Of a stretch of DNA of 14,653 bases, positions 7,772 through 14,603 are shown piece after piece. This DNA comes from an uncultured Oceanospirillales bacterium (lineage in GTDB: Bacteria > Pseudomonadota > Gammaproteobacteria > Pseudomonadales > Litorivicinaceae): NCBI GenBank assembly GCA_913061245.1, contig CAJXTO010000026.1, forward strand, positions 1 through 14,653, given 5' to 3'. The translations under genes were made by a program, and so were the position numbers. The notes beneath the pieces were generated by a model. The model did not search any database, had not been told where the DNA came from, and was given only the letters and a program-made list of their open reading frames with translations. How positions within the stretch are numbered: position 1 is the first letter of the stretch; each line of letters begins with the position of its first letter.

Positions 7772-9035
7772 GTTTGCATTCTCCGCTCTCGTTTTCAGCG
7801 GTCTATTGGGGACTGCTGAAGCGCGAGTGATTGACAAAATTGTGGCCGTTGTTGATTCGGGCATCGTTCTGTCGAGTGACGTCGAGACGCGACTGAACGA
7901 TCTGAAAACACAAGCCGAATCACGTGGCAACGCCATCGAGATCAACGATGAATTGCGCCAACAAGTGCTTGAGCGCTTAATTCTTGAGCAAGCCCAAGTC
8001 GAAGTCGCAAAACGTCGCGGACTGCAGATTGATGACGCACGCGTCAACGAAACGCTACTCCAAATCGCCAAGAACCGAGATACCGACCTGCTCGGACTGA
8101 AAAACGCAATTGAGTCTGAAGGCAAGAGCTTCACCGTATTCCGTGAACAAATTCGCCGGGAGCTTTTGATTAACGCAATTCGTGATCGTGAAGTACGCAG
8201 TCGGATTCGCATCAGCGATTCAGAACTTGAGCGTTTCATGGAAACAACTGGTGGCCAGATCAGTACAGCACCTGAACTTCTTCTGAGCCAGATCGTTGTT
8301 GGTCTCCCTAACCGTCCAAGCCCTGAAGTGATTCAGCAAGCCGAACAAAAAGCTGTATCAATCCGCGATGCGCTCCTGCAAGGTGCACCATTTGGACAGA
8401 TGGCTGTTCGCTATTCAGATGCGCCTGAAGCGAGTCAGGGTGGTGATCTTGGATGGAGAAACATATTAGAGCTCAATCCAGTCTTTGCTGATGCTCTTAA
8501 TGAAGCAAAAAAGAATACATTGATTGGCCCGATTCGATCACCAGGGGGATTTCACCTGATCGCTGTTAGAGATCGTCGAGGTGATCAATCAGTTGTCGTG
8601 ACCGAATACAAAGCACGCCACATTCTGATCAAGCCAGATGCTGTTCGCTCGCCAGAAAAAGCGGAAGAGCTTGCTCAAAATGTCCGTCGTGAATTAGAGG
8701 GTGGTGCTGATTTCGCTGAGCTTGCGCGTCGGTTCTCTGAAGATCCATTAAGTGCTGCGAAAGGCGGTGATTTAGGTTGGGTTCGCGCGGATCAATTGGT
8801 CCCCGGTTTTGCCTCGGTTATGACGAAACTTCCATTGAACACCTTGAGCCAAGTGAGTCGGAGCCGTTTCGGATTTCATTTGATCGAAGTGCTAGAGACT
8901 CGTGAGTCAGATATCTCTGAGGAACAAATGAAGAATCGAGCACGCCGCATTCTAACTGAACGCAAGTTTTCACAAGAACTCGACTCTTGGCTCCGTCAAG
9001 TTCGCGCGGATGCGTTTGTCGAACTGAAGTCATGA
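7746..9035 (+). CDS. surA: Periplasmic chaperone and peptidyl-prolyl isomerase SurA
   Basis: Periplasmic chaperone that escorts unfolded outer-membrane proteins, including LptD, to the BAM machine. It is 429 residues, the usual size. Residues 1-26 are a signal peptide, with AEA before the mature start RVIDKIVAVVDSGIVLSSDV. The N-terminal SurA chaperone domain extends to about 170. Two parvulin (PpiC) domains follow: about 173-277, with SQGGDLGW and SPGGFHLIAV, and about 284-386, with ARHILIK, AKGGDLGW and FGFHLIEV. The C-terminal helix (ARRILTERKFSQELDSWLRQ) packs on the chaperone core in the known structure. The start at 7746 follows GGAAGG by two bases and lies inside the end of lptD. The 26-base overlap suggests coupled synthesis of client and chaperone. 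The stop overlaps pdxA as ATGA. Confidence 0.97.
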   Translation: MNSLKLGIKFAFSALVFSGLLGTAEARVIDKIVAVVDSGIVLSSDVETRLNDLKTQAESRGNAIEINDELRQQVLERLILEQAQVEVAKRRGLQIDDARVNETLLQIAKNRDTDLLGLKNAIESEGKSFTVFREQIRRELLINAIRDREVRSRIRISDSELERFMETTGGQISTAPELLLSQIVVGLPNRPSPEVIQQAEQKAVSIRDALLQGAPFGQMAVRYSDAPEASQGGDLGWRNILELNPVFADALNEAKKNTLIGPIRSPGGFHLIAVRDRRGDQSVVVTEYKARHILIKPDAVRSPEKAEELAQNVRRELEGGADFAELARRFSEDPLSAAKGGDLGWVRADQLVPGFASVMTKLPLNTLSQVSRSRFGFHLIEVLETRESDISEEQMKNRARRILTERKFSQELDSWLRQVRADAFVELKS

Positions 9036-10015
9036 TTCCCCTTGCCATCACGCCAGGTGACCCTGGCGGTATCGGTCCTGATCTCTGTATCCAAGCGGCC
9101 ATTGATGGCGAGCTCGAAGGGGTTGTCATCGCAGATCCTGAAATCATCAAACGCCGCTCAGAGATCTTGGGCCTCCCTGTCAGCATCATGGATGCGGATC
9201 ACTACAATCCAGAACGCACACAAGGAATCATCTACGTTGATCCGATTGCTGCAGCCGATCCAGCCAACCAACCGGGAATTTCTGACCCGATTAACGCTGG
9301 ATACTGCCTTCAGTCGATTGAGCACGTACTTCACGGCATCCAAGCAAAACGTTTCCGCGCCCTGGTAACAGGACCATTGAACAAAGCGACAATTCGCGAT
9401 GGTGGGTTCAGTTCCTTCACTGGACATACGGAATTCCTCAGAGACTTTTATGGTCTCTCTGAGGTCGTGATGATGCTCGCATCAACAGATTGTCGCGTCG
9501 CATTGGTCACAACCCACCTGCCACTCGCTGAAGTACCCAGCGCCATCACACAAGAACGAATTGAGACAGTCACGGGCATTGTGATCAAGGCGTTCAGTGA
9601 CGTGTTTCAAATGCCGCATCCTCGGATTCATGTGCTGGGACTTAACCCTCACGCAGGAGAGGATGGACACCTTGGACGAGAAGAAATCGAGATCATCCGG
9701 CCTGCGCTTGAATCATTAAGAACTCGGCATCCGAACGTCCATATTGAAGGACCTGTGCCAGCTGATACTGCATTCACACCGGACATGCGCGCCCAGGCTG
9801 ATTGCCATATTGCGATGTATCACGACCAGGGCCTTCCTGTGGTGAAGTACCAAGGGTTTGGAGACTCCGTCAACATAACACTTGGGCTCCCTATCGTCCG
9901 TACCAGCGTCGATCACGGCACAGCATTGAATTTGGCCGGTAAAGGCTTAGCGAGCACCGGAGGCCTGGTCGCAGCAATCCGAGAAGCGAATCGCCTCACC
10001 ACCCCGATCGCCTAA
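9032..10015 (+). CDS. pdxA: 4-hydroxythreonine-4-phosphate dehydrogenase
   Basis: NAD-dependent enzyme of the DXP-dependent vitamin B6 route. It oxidises 4-phosphohydroxy-L-threonine, whose product feeds PdxJ. It is 327 residues from the ATG at 9032, the family length. Motifs: AITPGDPGGIGPD (5-17), VTGPLNKATI (112-121), SFTGHTEFL (128-136), and the metal-ligand histidines H162 (TTHLPL), H207 (LNPHAGEDGHLG) and H264 (MYHDQGLPVVKYQGF), followed by NITLGLPIVRTSVDHGTA (281-298). The frame is open further upstream into surA, but the ATGA overlap with the surA stop and the conserved M-I-P-L-A-I-T-P-G-D start fix the N-terminus. The order surA-pdxA-rsmA is the common gammaproteobacterial one. Confidence 0.97.
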   Translation: MIPLAITPGDPGGIGPDLCIQAAIDGELEGVVIADPEIIKRRSEILGLPVSIMDADHYNPERTQGIIYVDPIAAADPANQPGISDPINAGYCLQSIEHVLHGIQAKRFRALVTGPLNKATIRDGGFSSFTGHTEFLRDFYGLSEVVMMLASTDCRVALVTTHLPLAEVPSAITQERIETVTGIVIKAFSDVFQMPHPRIHVLGLNPHAGEDGHLGREEIEIIRPALESLRTRHPNVHIEGPVPADTAFTPDMRAQADCHIAMYHDQGLPVVKYQGFGDSVNITLGLPIVRTSVDHGTALNLAGKGLASTGGLVAAIREANRLTTPIA

Positions 10016-10061
10016 AAAATCCACGAGTCAGGTACACTGATCTTTTTATATAGGAACCAAA

Positions 10062-10865
10062 GTGTCCAAAGAACTCGCTAGATCAGCACGCAAACGGTTC
10101 GGTCAAAACTTTTTGATTGATGGCCGCGTTATTGATGCGATTTTAGCATCGATCAACGCATCGACCTCTGATGCGGTTGTTGAAATCGGTCCAGGTCATG
10201 GCGCAATCACTGAAGGCTTGTACGCATCACAGTGTGATCTCACCTTAATCGAGTTGGATCGAGATCTTGTCCCTGGGTTATTAGCGAGTTTTGTTAGCAA
10301 ATCTCCGGAGCGATGTCGCCTCCTCAATGAAGATGTGCTTAAAGTCGACTTCGGACAGTTAAGCAGTCCTTTGAGGATCGTGGGCAATCTGCCTTACAAC
10401 ATCTCAACACCATTACTCTTCAAACTATTAGAACTGGGTGATCAGATTCAAGACATCCATGTGATGCTCCAAAAAGAAGTCGTTAATCGGATTGCTGCGG
10501 CACCTGGTGAATCAGCCTATGGGCGCTTGGGCGTCATGATTCAGGCGACTGCGCGCGTGGAACCCCTTATTGATGTGCCACCTGAGAGTTTTGCGCCTCC
10601 ACCAAAAGTTGATTCTGGTGTCATTCGAATCATTCCCGACGGAAACAAACGCGCCTTAATTGAGTCAATGGATGCCTTGACTCACGTGGTTCGACAAGCG
10701 TTCAGTCAGCGCCGCAAAACCCTCAGGAATAATTTAAAGGATATTGTTAGCTTGGATGAATTCGAGGCGCTCGGTATCAACCCACAGGATCGACCTGAAC
10801 GATTGTCTGTGGAAACTTATGTTGAATTAGGCAACTATTTGGGCCGTAGAGAGGGGAAGGCGTAA
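10062..10865 (+). CDS. rsmA: 16S rRNA (adenine1518-N6/adenine1519-N6) dimethyltransferase
   Basis: SAM-dependent enzyme (also called KsgA) that dimethylates two adjacent adenines in the 3' terminal hairpin of 16S rRNA late in 30S assembly. It is 267 residues. Motifs: KRFGQNFLID (11-20), SAM-binding VVEIGPGHGAITEGL (39-53), LIELDRDLV (62-70), NEDVLKVDF (89-97), catalytic GNLPYN (108-113), QKEVVNRIAA and the C-terminal SQRRKTLRNNL. The start is GTG at 10062, preceded at a good distance by AGGA (10052-10055); no ATG is available close by. A 46-base gap separates it from pdxA, the only real gap within this rightward unit. A weak -10-like TACACT (10033-10038) lies in the gap without a clear -35, so an internal promoter is possible but unproven. 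The stop overlaps apaG by one base (TAATG). Confidence 0.97.
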   Translation: MSKELARSARKRFGQNFLIDGRVIDAILASINASTSDAVVEIGPGHGAITEGLYASQCDLTLIELDRDLVPGLLASFVSKSPERCRLLNEDVLKVDFGQLSSPLRIVGNLPYNISTPLLFKLLELGDQIQDIHVMLQKEVVNRIAAAPGESAYGRLGVMIQATARVEPLIDVPPESFAPPPKVDSGVIRIIPDGNKRALIESMDALTHVVRQAFSQRRKTLRNNLKDIVSLDEFEALGINPQDRPERLSVETYVELGNYLGRREGKA

Positions 10866-11245
10866 TGCAGGATTTGCGATATCAAGTCGACGTGAATGCG
10901 CAAGCAACCTATATCGAGGCGCAATCCAATCCATTAGATAGCCGTTTCGTTTTTACCTATACGGTCAGAATCGCAAATAACGGCACCCTGCCGGCGCAGT
11001 TGTTACATCGCTACTGGAAGATCACAGACGGTGAAGGGGGTATTCGCGAAGTCCACGGTGACGGTGTTGTGGGAGAACAGCCAACAATCGTTCCAGGAGA
11101 CGAATTTACATATACATCGGGAGCAATTCTTGAGACTGCGATCGGCACCATGGAGGGCTATTTTGAAATGGTTGCCTCAGATGGCGAGATATTTAAAGCC
11201 AAGATCCCAGTATTCACTCTCCTCAATCCTGGAGCTCTTCACTGA
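10865..11245 (+). CDS. apaG: ApaG domain protein (DUF525 family)
   Basis: A 126-residue single-domain protein of the ApaG family, which has an immunoglobulin-like beta fold. Signature stretches are FTYTVRIANNGTLPAQLLHR, YWKITDGEGG, EVHGDGVVGEQPTIVPGDEF and YTSGAILETAIGTMEGYFEM. Its biochemical role in bacteria is not settled; metal or nucleotide binding has been suggested for family members. The gene is wedged between rsmA (1-base overlap, TAATG) and apaH (1-base overlap, TGATG), the classical ksgA-apaG-apaH arrangement of enterics and pseudomonads, so co-translation with both is likely. No signal peptide or membrane segment is present, so it is cytoplasmic. Confidence 0.96.
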   Translation: MQDLRYQVDVNAQATYIEAQSNPLDSRFVFTYTVRIANNGTLPAQLLHRYWKITDGEGGIREVHGDGVVGEQPTIVPGDEFTYTSGAILETAIGTMEGYFEMVASDGEIFKAKIPVFTLLNPGALH

Positions 11246-12060
11246 TGGCGACCTATGTGGTCGGTGATGTTCAAGGGTGTTGGGGCGCTTATCAGAGATT
11301 GTTAGCGACACTCGCCTTCAACCCGCAGAAGGACCACATGATTTTCGCCGGTGATTTAATTGCCCGTGGCGAAGATTCAGAAGCCGTGATGCAGTGGGTG
11401 CTTGATCATCAGAATGCTTGCTCAGCAGTTCTTGGGAATCATGATCTCAATTTCTTGGCTGTTGCATCAGGCATTCGAGAAGCCAAACCGAAAGATAAAA
11501 CTCAACCACTTCTCGATTCGCCAATCTGTGCCGATGTCATCGAATGGTATCGCCAATGTCCTCTGGCAAAAGATCTTCCAGAACATAACGCGTTAGTCAT
11601 TCATGCTGGCGTTTGGCCGCAATTTGATCGAGACACTCTTCTCACCGAACTCGAGCTCGTCCATCAAAGACTATCTGCTGATGACTGGGTCAAATCACTT
11701 CGATCGATGTATGGCAATACGCCAGCCCATTTCGATCAAGCAACAACCGAAGATGAGAAGGCACGCTTTTTAATCAATGCCTGTACACGGATGCGGTTTG
11801 TCGACCAGAAGTCCCTTGCACTCGATTTCAATTGCAAAGATGCGCCTGAGCTTGCCCCAAAGAATTTGTGCGCATGGATGGACACCCCAAAAAGAGTCAC
11901 CGTGGACCGGCAAATCCTATTTGGCCATTGGGCGACCTTGAATGGTCGTAAAAATGACTCAAATGTCGTCGCTCTGGATACTGGCTGCGTCTGGGGCGGC
12001 TACCTCACTGCGATACGACTCGATGACCGTCAATTGATACAGGTGGCCTCTGGTGTTTGA
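11245..12060 (+). CDS. apaH: Bis(5'-nucleosyl)-tetraphosphatase, symmetrical
   Basis: Cytoplasmic metallophosphatase that splits diadenosine tetraphosphate (Ap4A) into two ADP; it limits stress alarmone levels and removes NpnN caps from RNA in E. coli. It is 271 residues, close to the E. coli length. PPP-superfamily motifs are VVGDVQGC (5-12), FAGDLIARG (34-42) and LGNHDLN (63-69). Further conserved parts are KPKDKTQPLLDSP, VIHAGVWPQ, ACTRMRF, LFGHWATLNG and ALDTGCVWGG. In the first motif Q10 replaces the metal-binding His seen in E. coli (GDVHGC). I recall the same Gln in Pseudomonas ApaH, so it is probably a lineage variant and not an inactivating change. RGEDS also replaces the usual RGPxS. 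The ATG at 11245 overlaps the apaG stop; the 3' end overlaps cca by 8 bases. Confidence 0.96.
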   Translation: MATYVVGDVQGCWGAYQRLLATLAFNPQKDHMIFAGDLIARGEDSEAVMQWVLDHQNACSAVLGNHDLNFLAVASGIREAKPKDKTQPLLDSPICADVIEWYRQCPLAKDLPEHNALVIHAGVWPQFDRDTLLTELELVHQRLSADDWVKSLRSMYGNTPAHFDQATTEDEKARFLINACTRMRFVDQKSLALDFNCKDAPELAPKNLCAWMDTPKRVTVDRQILFGHWATLNGRKNDSNVVALDTGCVWGGYLTAIRLDDRQLIQVASGV

Positions 12061-13192
12061 TTTAACACGCCTTTTCGCCCCACTCAAAGGGGTCGATCTT
12101 GATGGATTAGAGATCTATGTTGTTGGGGGAGCAGTACGTGATTCACTACTTGGACTCACTCCTAAAGATGTGGATTTTGTTGCGGTAGGCGCCACTCCAG
12201 ATACTTTTCTCAACCTCGGCTTCCAGCAAGTTGGGCAAGATTTTCCTGTGTTTTTGCATCCAAAAAGCCATGTTGAGATCGCGCTTGCTCGAACAGAACG
12301 AAAAACACATCAAGGACACACTGGTTTTGCGGTCTATGCTGATCCCTCTGTCACACTCGAAATGGATCTTCTTCGCCGCGATTTCACAATCAATGCAATG
12401 GCCTTGTCACGCACAGGTGATTTGATCGATCCATACGACGGCCAAAACGATCTCAAGACTCGACAATTGCGCCACGTCTCAGATGCATTTACAGAAGACC
12501 CTCTAAGAGTTCTCCGTGGCATAAGGTTCCTTGGGCAACTCGGCAGATTTAAGTTTCATATCGCACCCGAGACCGAATCAATCATGCGGGCGATGTCTTC
12601 AACTTTGGCTGAACTCTCAGTGGAACGCATCATTGTTGAACTCGATAAAACGCTCGCATCAAGTTGCCCGGAATTGGGGCTTCAACACATCAATCATCTC
12701 GGTATTACCGATGTGCTCGCTCCCGCTCTGAGCATCACGCCAGACCAGTTTATGTGCCAATCGGCTGACGCGCGTCTTGCTGAATGGATGATATTGAATC
12801 GACCGACAATTGAATGCATCGAACACTATGCAAAAGAATTTCGATTAACCAATAAGCGCATCGCGTTTTTGAAAGCTGTTACTCGATTAAAAGACCTCCC
12901 ATTTGAAGATGCCAAACGATGCCTTGATGTTTTCGGACAACTCGGATGGTTAAGAGGGAACCCACCAGACACGGATCTTGATCGATTGTTGATTGAGTTC
13001 GATCAATCGAATCAAATCAAGGTTCCGTTTAGACGCTGGCTCGAAATTCGCGAGCGAGTTCGACACGTCTCAGTGGACAAATTGAGCGAACAAGGACTGA
13101 GCGGCAAGGCTCTTGGCGATGCGATCTATGCTGAACGTCTGAGCGTTCTCTCGACCGAGATTTCAGCGCCCGGTACGGCCCCAGGCTTATAA
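12053..13192 (+). CDS. cca: CCA tRNA nucleotidyltransferase, class II, no HD domain seen
   Basis: Adds or repairs the 3' CCA of tRNAs using CTP and ATP without a nucleic-acid template. Class II head motifs: VVGGAVRDSLLG (23-34), the metal-binding D39-V-D41 in PKDVDFVAVG, RRDFTINAMA (108-117), DPYDGQNDLK (126-135) and the nucleotide-selecting DPLRVLRGIRFLGQLG (149-164). At 379 residues it is shorter than E. coli Cca (412), and I find no HD phosphohydrolase motif in the C-terminal half, so the extra phosphatase activities of E. coli Cca are probably missing. The start is GTG at 12053 with AGGTGG just upstream, overlapping apaH by 8 bases; it gives about 20 residues before the conserved core, and no nearer start codon is available. 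The last 22 codons lie opposite the 3' end of folB. Confidence 0.94.
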   Translation: MFDLTRLFAPLKGVDLDGLEIYVVGGAVRDSLLGLTPKDVDFVAVGATPDTFLNLGFQQVGQDFPVFLHPKSHVEIALARTERKTHQGHTGFAVYADPSVTLEMDLLRRDFTINAMALSRTGDLIDPYDGQNDLKTRQLRHVSDAFTEDPLRVLRGIRFLGQLGRFKFHIAPETESIMRAMSSTLAELSVERIIVELDKTLASSCPELGLQHINHLGITDVLAPALSITPDQFMCQSADARLAEWMILNRPTIECIEHYAKEFRLTNKRIAFLKAVTRLKDLPFEDAKRCLDVFGQLGWLRGNPPDTDLDRLLIEFDQSNQIKVPFRRWLEIRERVRHVSVDKLSEQGLSGKALGDAIYAERLSVLSTEISAPGTAPGL

Positions 13193-13479
13193 AGTCGACC
13201 AGTCACTTCAACCACCCGATCGTCCCATAAGACAATTTCTAGCAGATCCGTCAGGCGTCTCTCGATGAGATTACAGTGCTCTCTCGCAGCGGCCGCTTGG
13301 ATGTCGTGGCACAGCGCGGCGTAGTCGAGCGTATCTTCTAAATCATCTGATGCTGCGGCCTCAGATAACGATAGCTTGATAGCCAAATCTAAATATAAAG
13401 GCTGCGGATTCTCTTTTTCATGCAAGTACACACCGATCAGAGAAAGAAGCGGGAGTCTTGAAACATACATCGTATCCAT
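13126..13479 (-). CDS. folB: Dihydroneopterin aldolase
   Basis: Converts 7,8-dihydroneopterin to 6-hydroxymethyl-dihydropterin and glycolaldehyde in folate synthesis; family members also epimerise the substrate. It is 117 residues, the usual length. Family marks: IGVYLHEKE with E21, the LDYAAL stretch with Y53, NLIERRLTDLL (E73) and YKPGAVPGAEISVERT with catalytic K98. All key residues are intact up to a normal family C-terminus, so the 67-base antisense overlap with cca has not truncated it. It is the second gene of a leftward pair: its ATG overlaps the tsaD stop by one base (TAATG). A second in-frame Met at residue 4 is possible but less likely. In Pseudomonas, from memory, folB also lies between cca and tsaD, with plsY in the interval; plsY is absent here. 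Confidence 0.95.
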   Translation of the reverse strand: MDTMYVSRLPLLSLIGVYLHEKENPQPLYLDLAIKLSLSEAAASDDLEDTLDYAALCHDIQAAAAREHCNLIERRLTDLLEIVLWDDRVVEVTGRLYKPGAVPGAEISVERTLRRSA

Positions 13480-14507
13480 TACGACACCTTGGGTAGTTCA
13501 CTTAAGGGCCAACGCGGACGAATCGTCATCGCAAGCGAAGAATCTTTCTGACCATGACTTAACCGCATCAGGCCTGCAAAGGCAATCATCGCGCCGTTAT
13601 CTGTACAGAATTCAGGTGCCGGGTAGGCAACTTGTATCCCAGTCGACTCAAGCGACTTCAACGATTGTCGCAGTAATCGATTAGCACTCACACCACCCGA
13701 CATCACTAGAGCCCGAGCACCGGTTTCAGCAATCGCTCGTTCGCACTTGATCACCAGAGTATCGACAACCGCCTGTTGGAAGCTCGCTGCCAAATCGGCT
13801 TTTGCTTGTTCATCGAGCTGGTCTGATTTCACCAAACGGCGTGCTTCTGTTAGCACTTGGGTTTTTAATCCTGAAAAGCTGAAATCACATCCAGGGCGAT
13901 CTGTCATCGGACGCGCAAAGCGAAACCGGGCTGCATCACCAGCGTCAGCCAAAGCCGCTATTTTTGGACCACCTGGGTAACCTAATTCGAGCAATTTCGC
14001 CGTTTTGTCAAAGGCCTCACCTGCGGCATCATCAAGTGTCGTACCCAATAATTCGTAATCACCAATGCCTCGAACCAAAATCAACTGCGAGTGTCCTCCG
14101 CTGACCAATAAGGCAACAAATGGGGTCGGAAGATCAGGTGTCTCCATCAAAGGGGCCAGCAAATGCCCTTCCATGTGGTGAATACCAAGCGCTGGGCGAT
14201 CTAGCGAAAACGCAAGGGATTTGGCGAAAGTGGACCCAACCAACAAGGCGCCCAAAAGACCCGGCCCAGTCGTATAAGCAACAGCATCGATATCAGCCAA
14301 CTTCAAACCTGATGCAGTCACTGTTTCGTCAACCAACGGGCGGAGGTACCGAACATGATCACGTGAGGCGAGCTCGGGAACGACACCCCCGTAGTGGGCA
14401 TGCACATCGATTTGGCTATGGACTCTATGTGCCATGAGCCCGTCTTGGTTACTATAAATCGCAACCCCAGTCTCATCGCATGAAGTTTCTATACCTAAGA
14501 CACGCAT
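13479..14507 (-). CDS. tsaD: tRNA N6-adenosine threonylcarbamoyltransferase
   Basis: Catalytic subunit (formerly Gcp/YgjD) that transfers threonylcarbamoyl from TC-AMP to A37 of ANN-decoding tRNAs, working with TsaB and TsaE. It is 342 residues, the family length, with the ASKHA-type fold. Motifs: MRVLGIETSCDETG (1-14), metal ligands H111 and H115 in HHMEGHLLAP, LLVSGGHSQL (133-142), DDAAGEAFDK (159-168), MSGGVSANRLLR (269-280) and D303 in FCTDNGAMIAFAG, matching the H111/H115/D300 iron site of E. coli. The frame stays open to a GTG at 14531, but the ATG at 14507 begins exactly at the conserved N-terminus and is preceded by AAGGGAAC, so I use it. It is first in the tsaD-folB pair and divergent from rpsU. 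Confidence 0.97.
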   Translation of the reverse strand: MRVLGIETSCDETGVAIYSNQDGLMAHRVHSQIDVHAHYGGVVPELASRDHVRYLRPLVDETVTASGLKLADIDAVAYTTGPGLLGALLVGSTFAKSLAFSLDRPALGIHHMEGHLLAPLMETPDLPTPFVALLVSGGHSQLILVRGIGDYELLGTTLDDAAGEAFDKTAKLLELGYPGGPKIAALADAGDAARFRFARPMTDRPGCDFSFSGLKTQVLTEARRLVKSDQLDEQAKADLAASFQQAVVDTLVIKCERAIAETGARALVMSGGVSANRLLRQSLKSLESTGIQVAYPAPEFCTDNGAMIAFAGLMRLSHGQKDSSLAMTIRPRWPLSELPKVS

Positions 14508-14603
14508 TTGGTTCCCTTTTTCTCCAGACACTGGTATTCTCTCGCGCCCCGAGTGGGGATACCAAATTCAAACATAGTTTAATTTAAGGATAGGTGCTTT
14601 TTA
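14508..14603. promoter_or_regulatory. Divergent tsaD / rpsU intergenic region
   Basis: These 96 bases must hold the promoters for leftward tsaD and, unless it lies inside tsaD, rightward rpsU. A -10-like TTTAAT at 14578-14583 points toward rpsU, but no matching -35 is seen. AAGGATAGGT (14586-14595) supplies a ribosome site for rpsU. On the other strand AAGGGAAC serves tsaD. The central part holds the inverted repeat listed separately. rpsU normally heads the rpsU-dnaG-rpoD macromolecular synthesis operon, so this is likely an important control region. Confidence 0.45.
14532..14564 (+). repeat. Inverted repeat / possible stem-loop upstream of rpsU
   Basis: TGGTATTCTC (14532-14541) can pair with GGGGATACCA (14555-14564) over ten positions, two of them G-U, leaving a 13-base loop. 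A competing shorter hairpin pairs CCCC (14547-14550) with GGGG (14555-14558) around GAGT. The pairing is better for rightward RNA than leftward RNA, where the two G-U pairs become A-C mismatches. No U-run follows directly, so it does not look like an intrinsic terminator. It could equally be a protein-binding inverted repeat, since TGGTAT and ATACCA form a perfect 6-base pair of arms. Confidence 0.4.

Noticed and set aside
7733..8239. 168-codon leftward open frame opposite surA
   Set aside because: The translation is a monotonous Ser/Arg-rich string typical of an antisense shadow, lies fully across the lptD end and the surA signal and chaperone domain, and has no recognisable family.
8987..9031. 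Upstream extension of pdxA inside surA
   Set aside because: The first 15 codons from a TTG do not resemble PdxA, while the ATG at 9032 begins the conserved N-terminus and overlaps the surA stop as ATGA.
10016..10061. Terminator or strong promoter in the pdxA-rsmA gap
   Set aside because: An A-run and a T-run are present but no stem of useful length; the -10-like TACACT has no matching -35, so neither was called as a feature.
14508..14531. N-terminal extension of tsaD from a GTG at 14531
   Set aside because: The eight extra residues precede the conserved MRVLGIETSCDETG start, and the ribosome site AAGGGAAC lies within that stretch.
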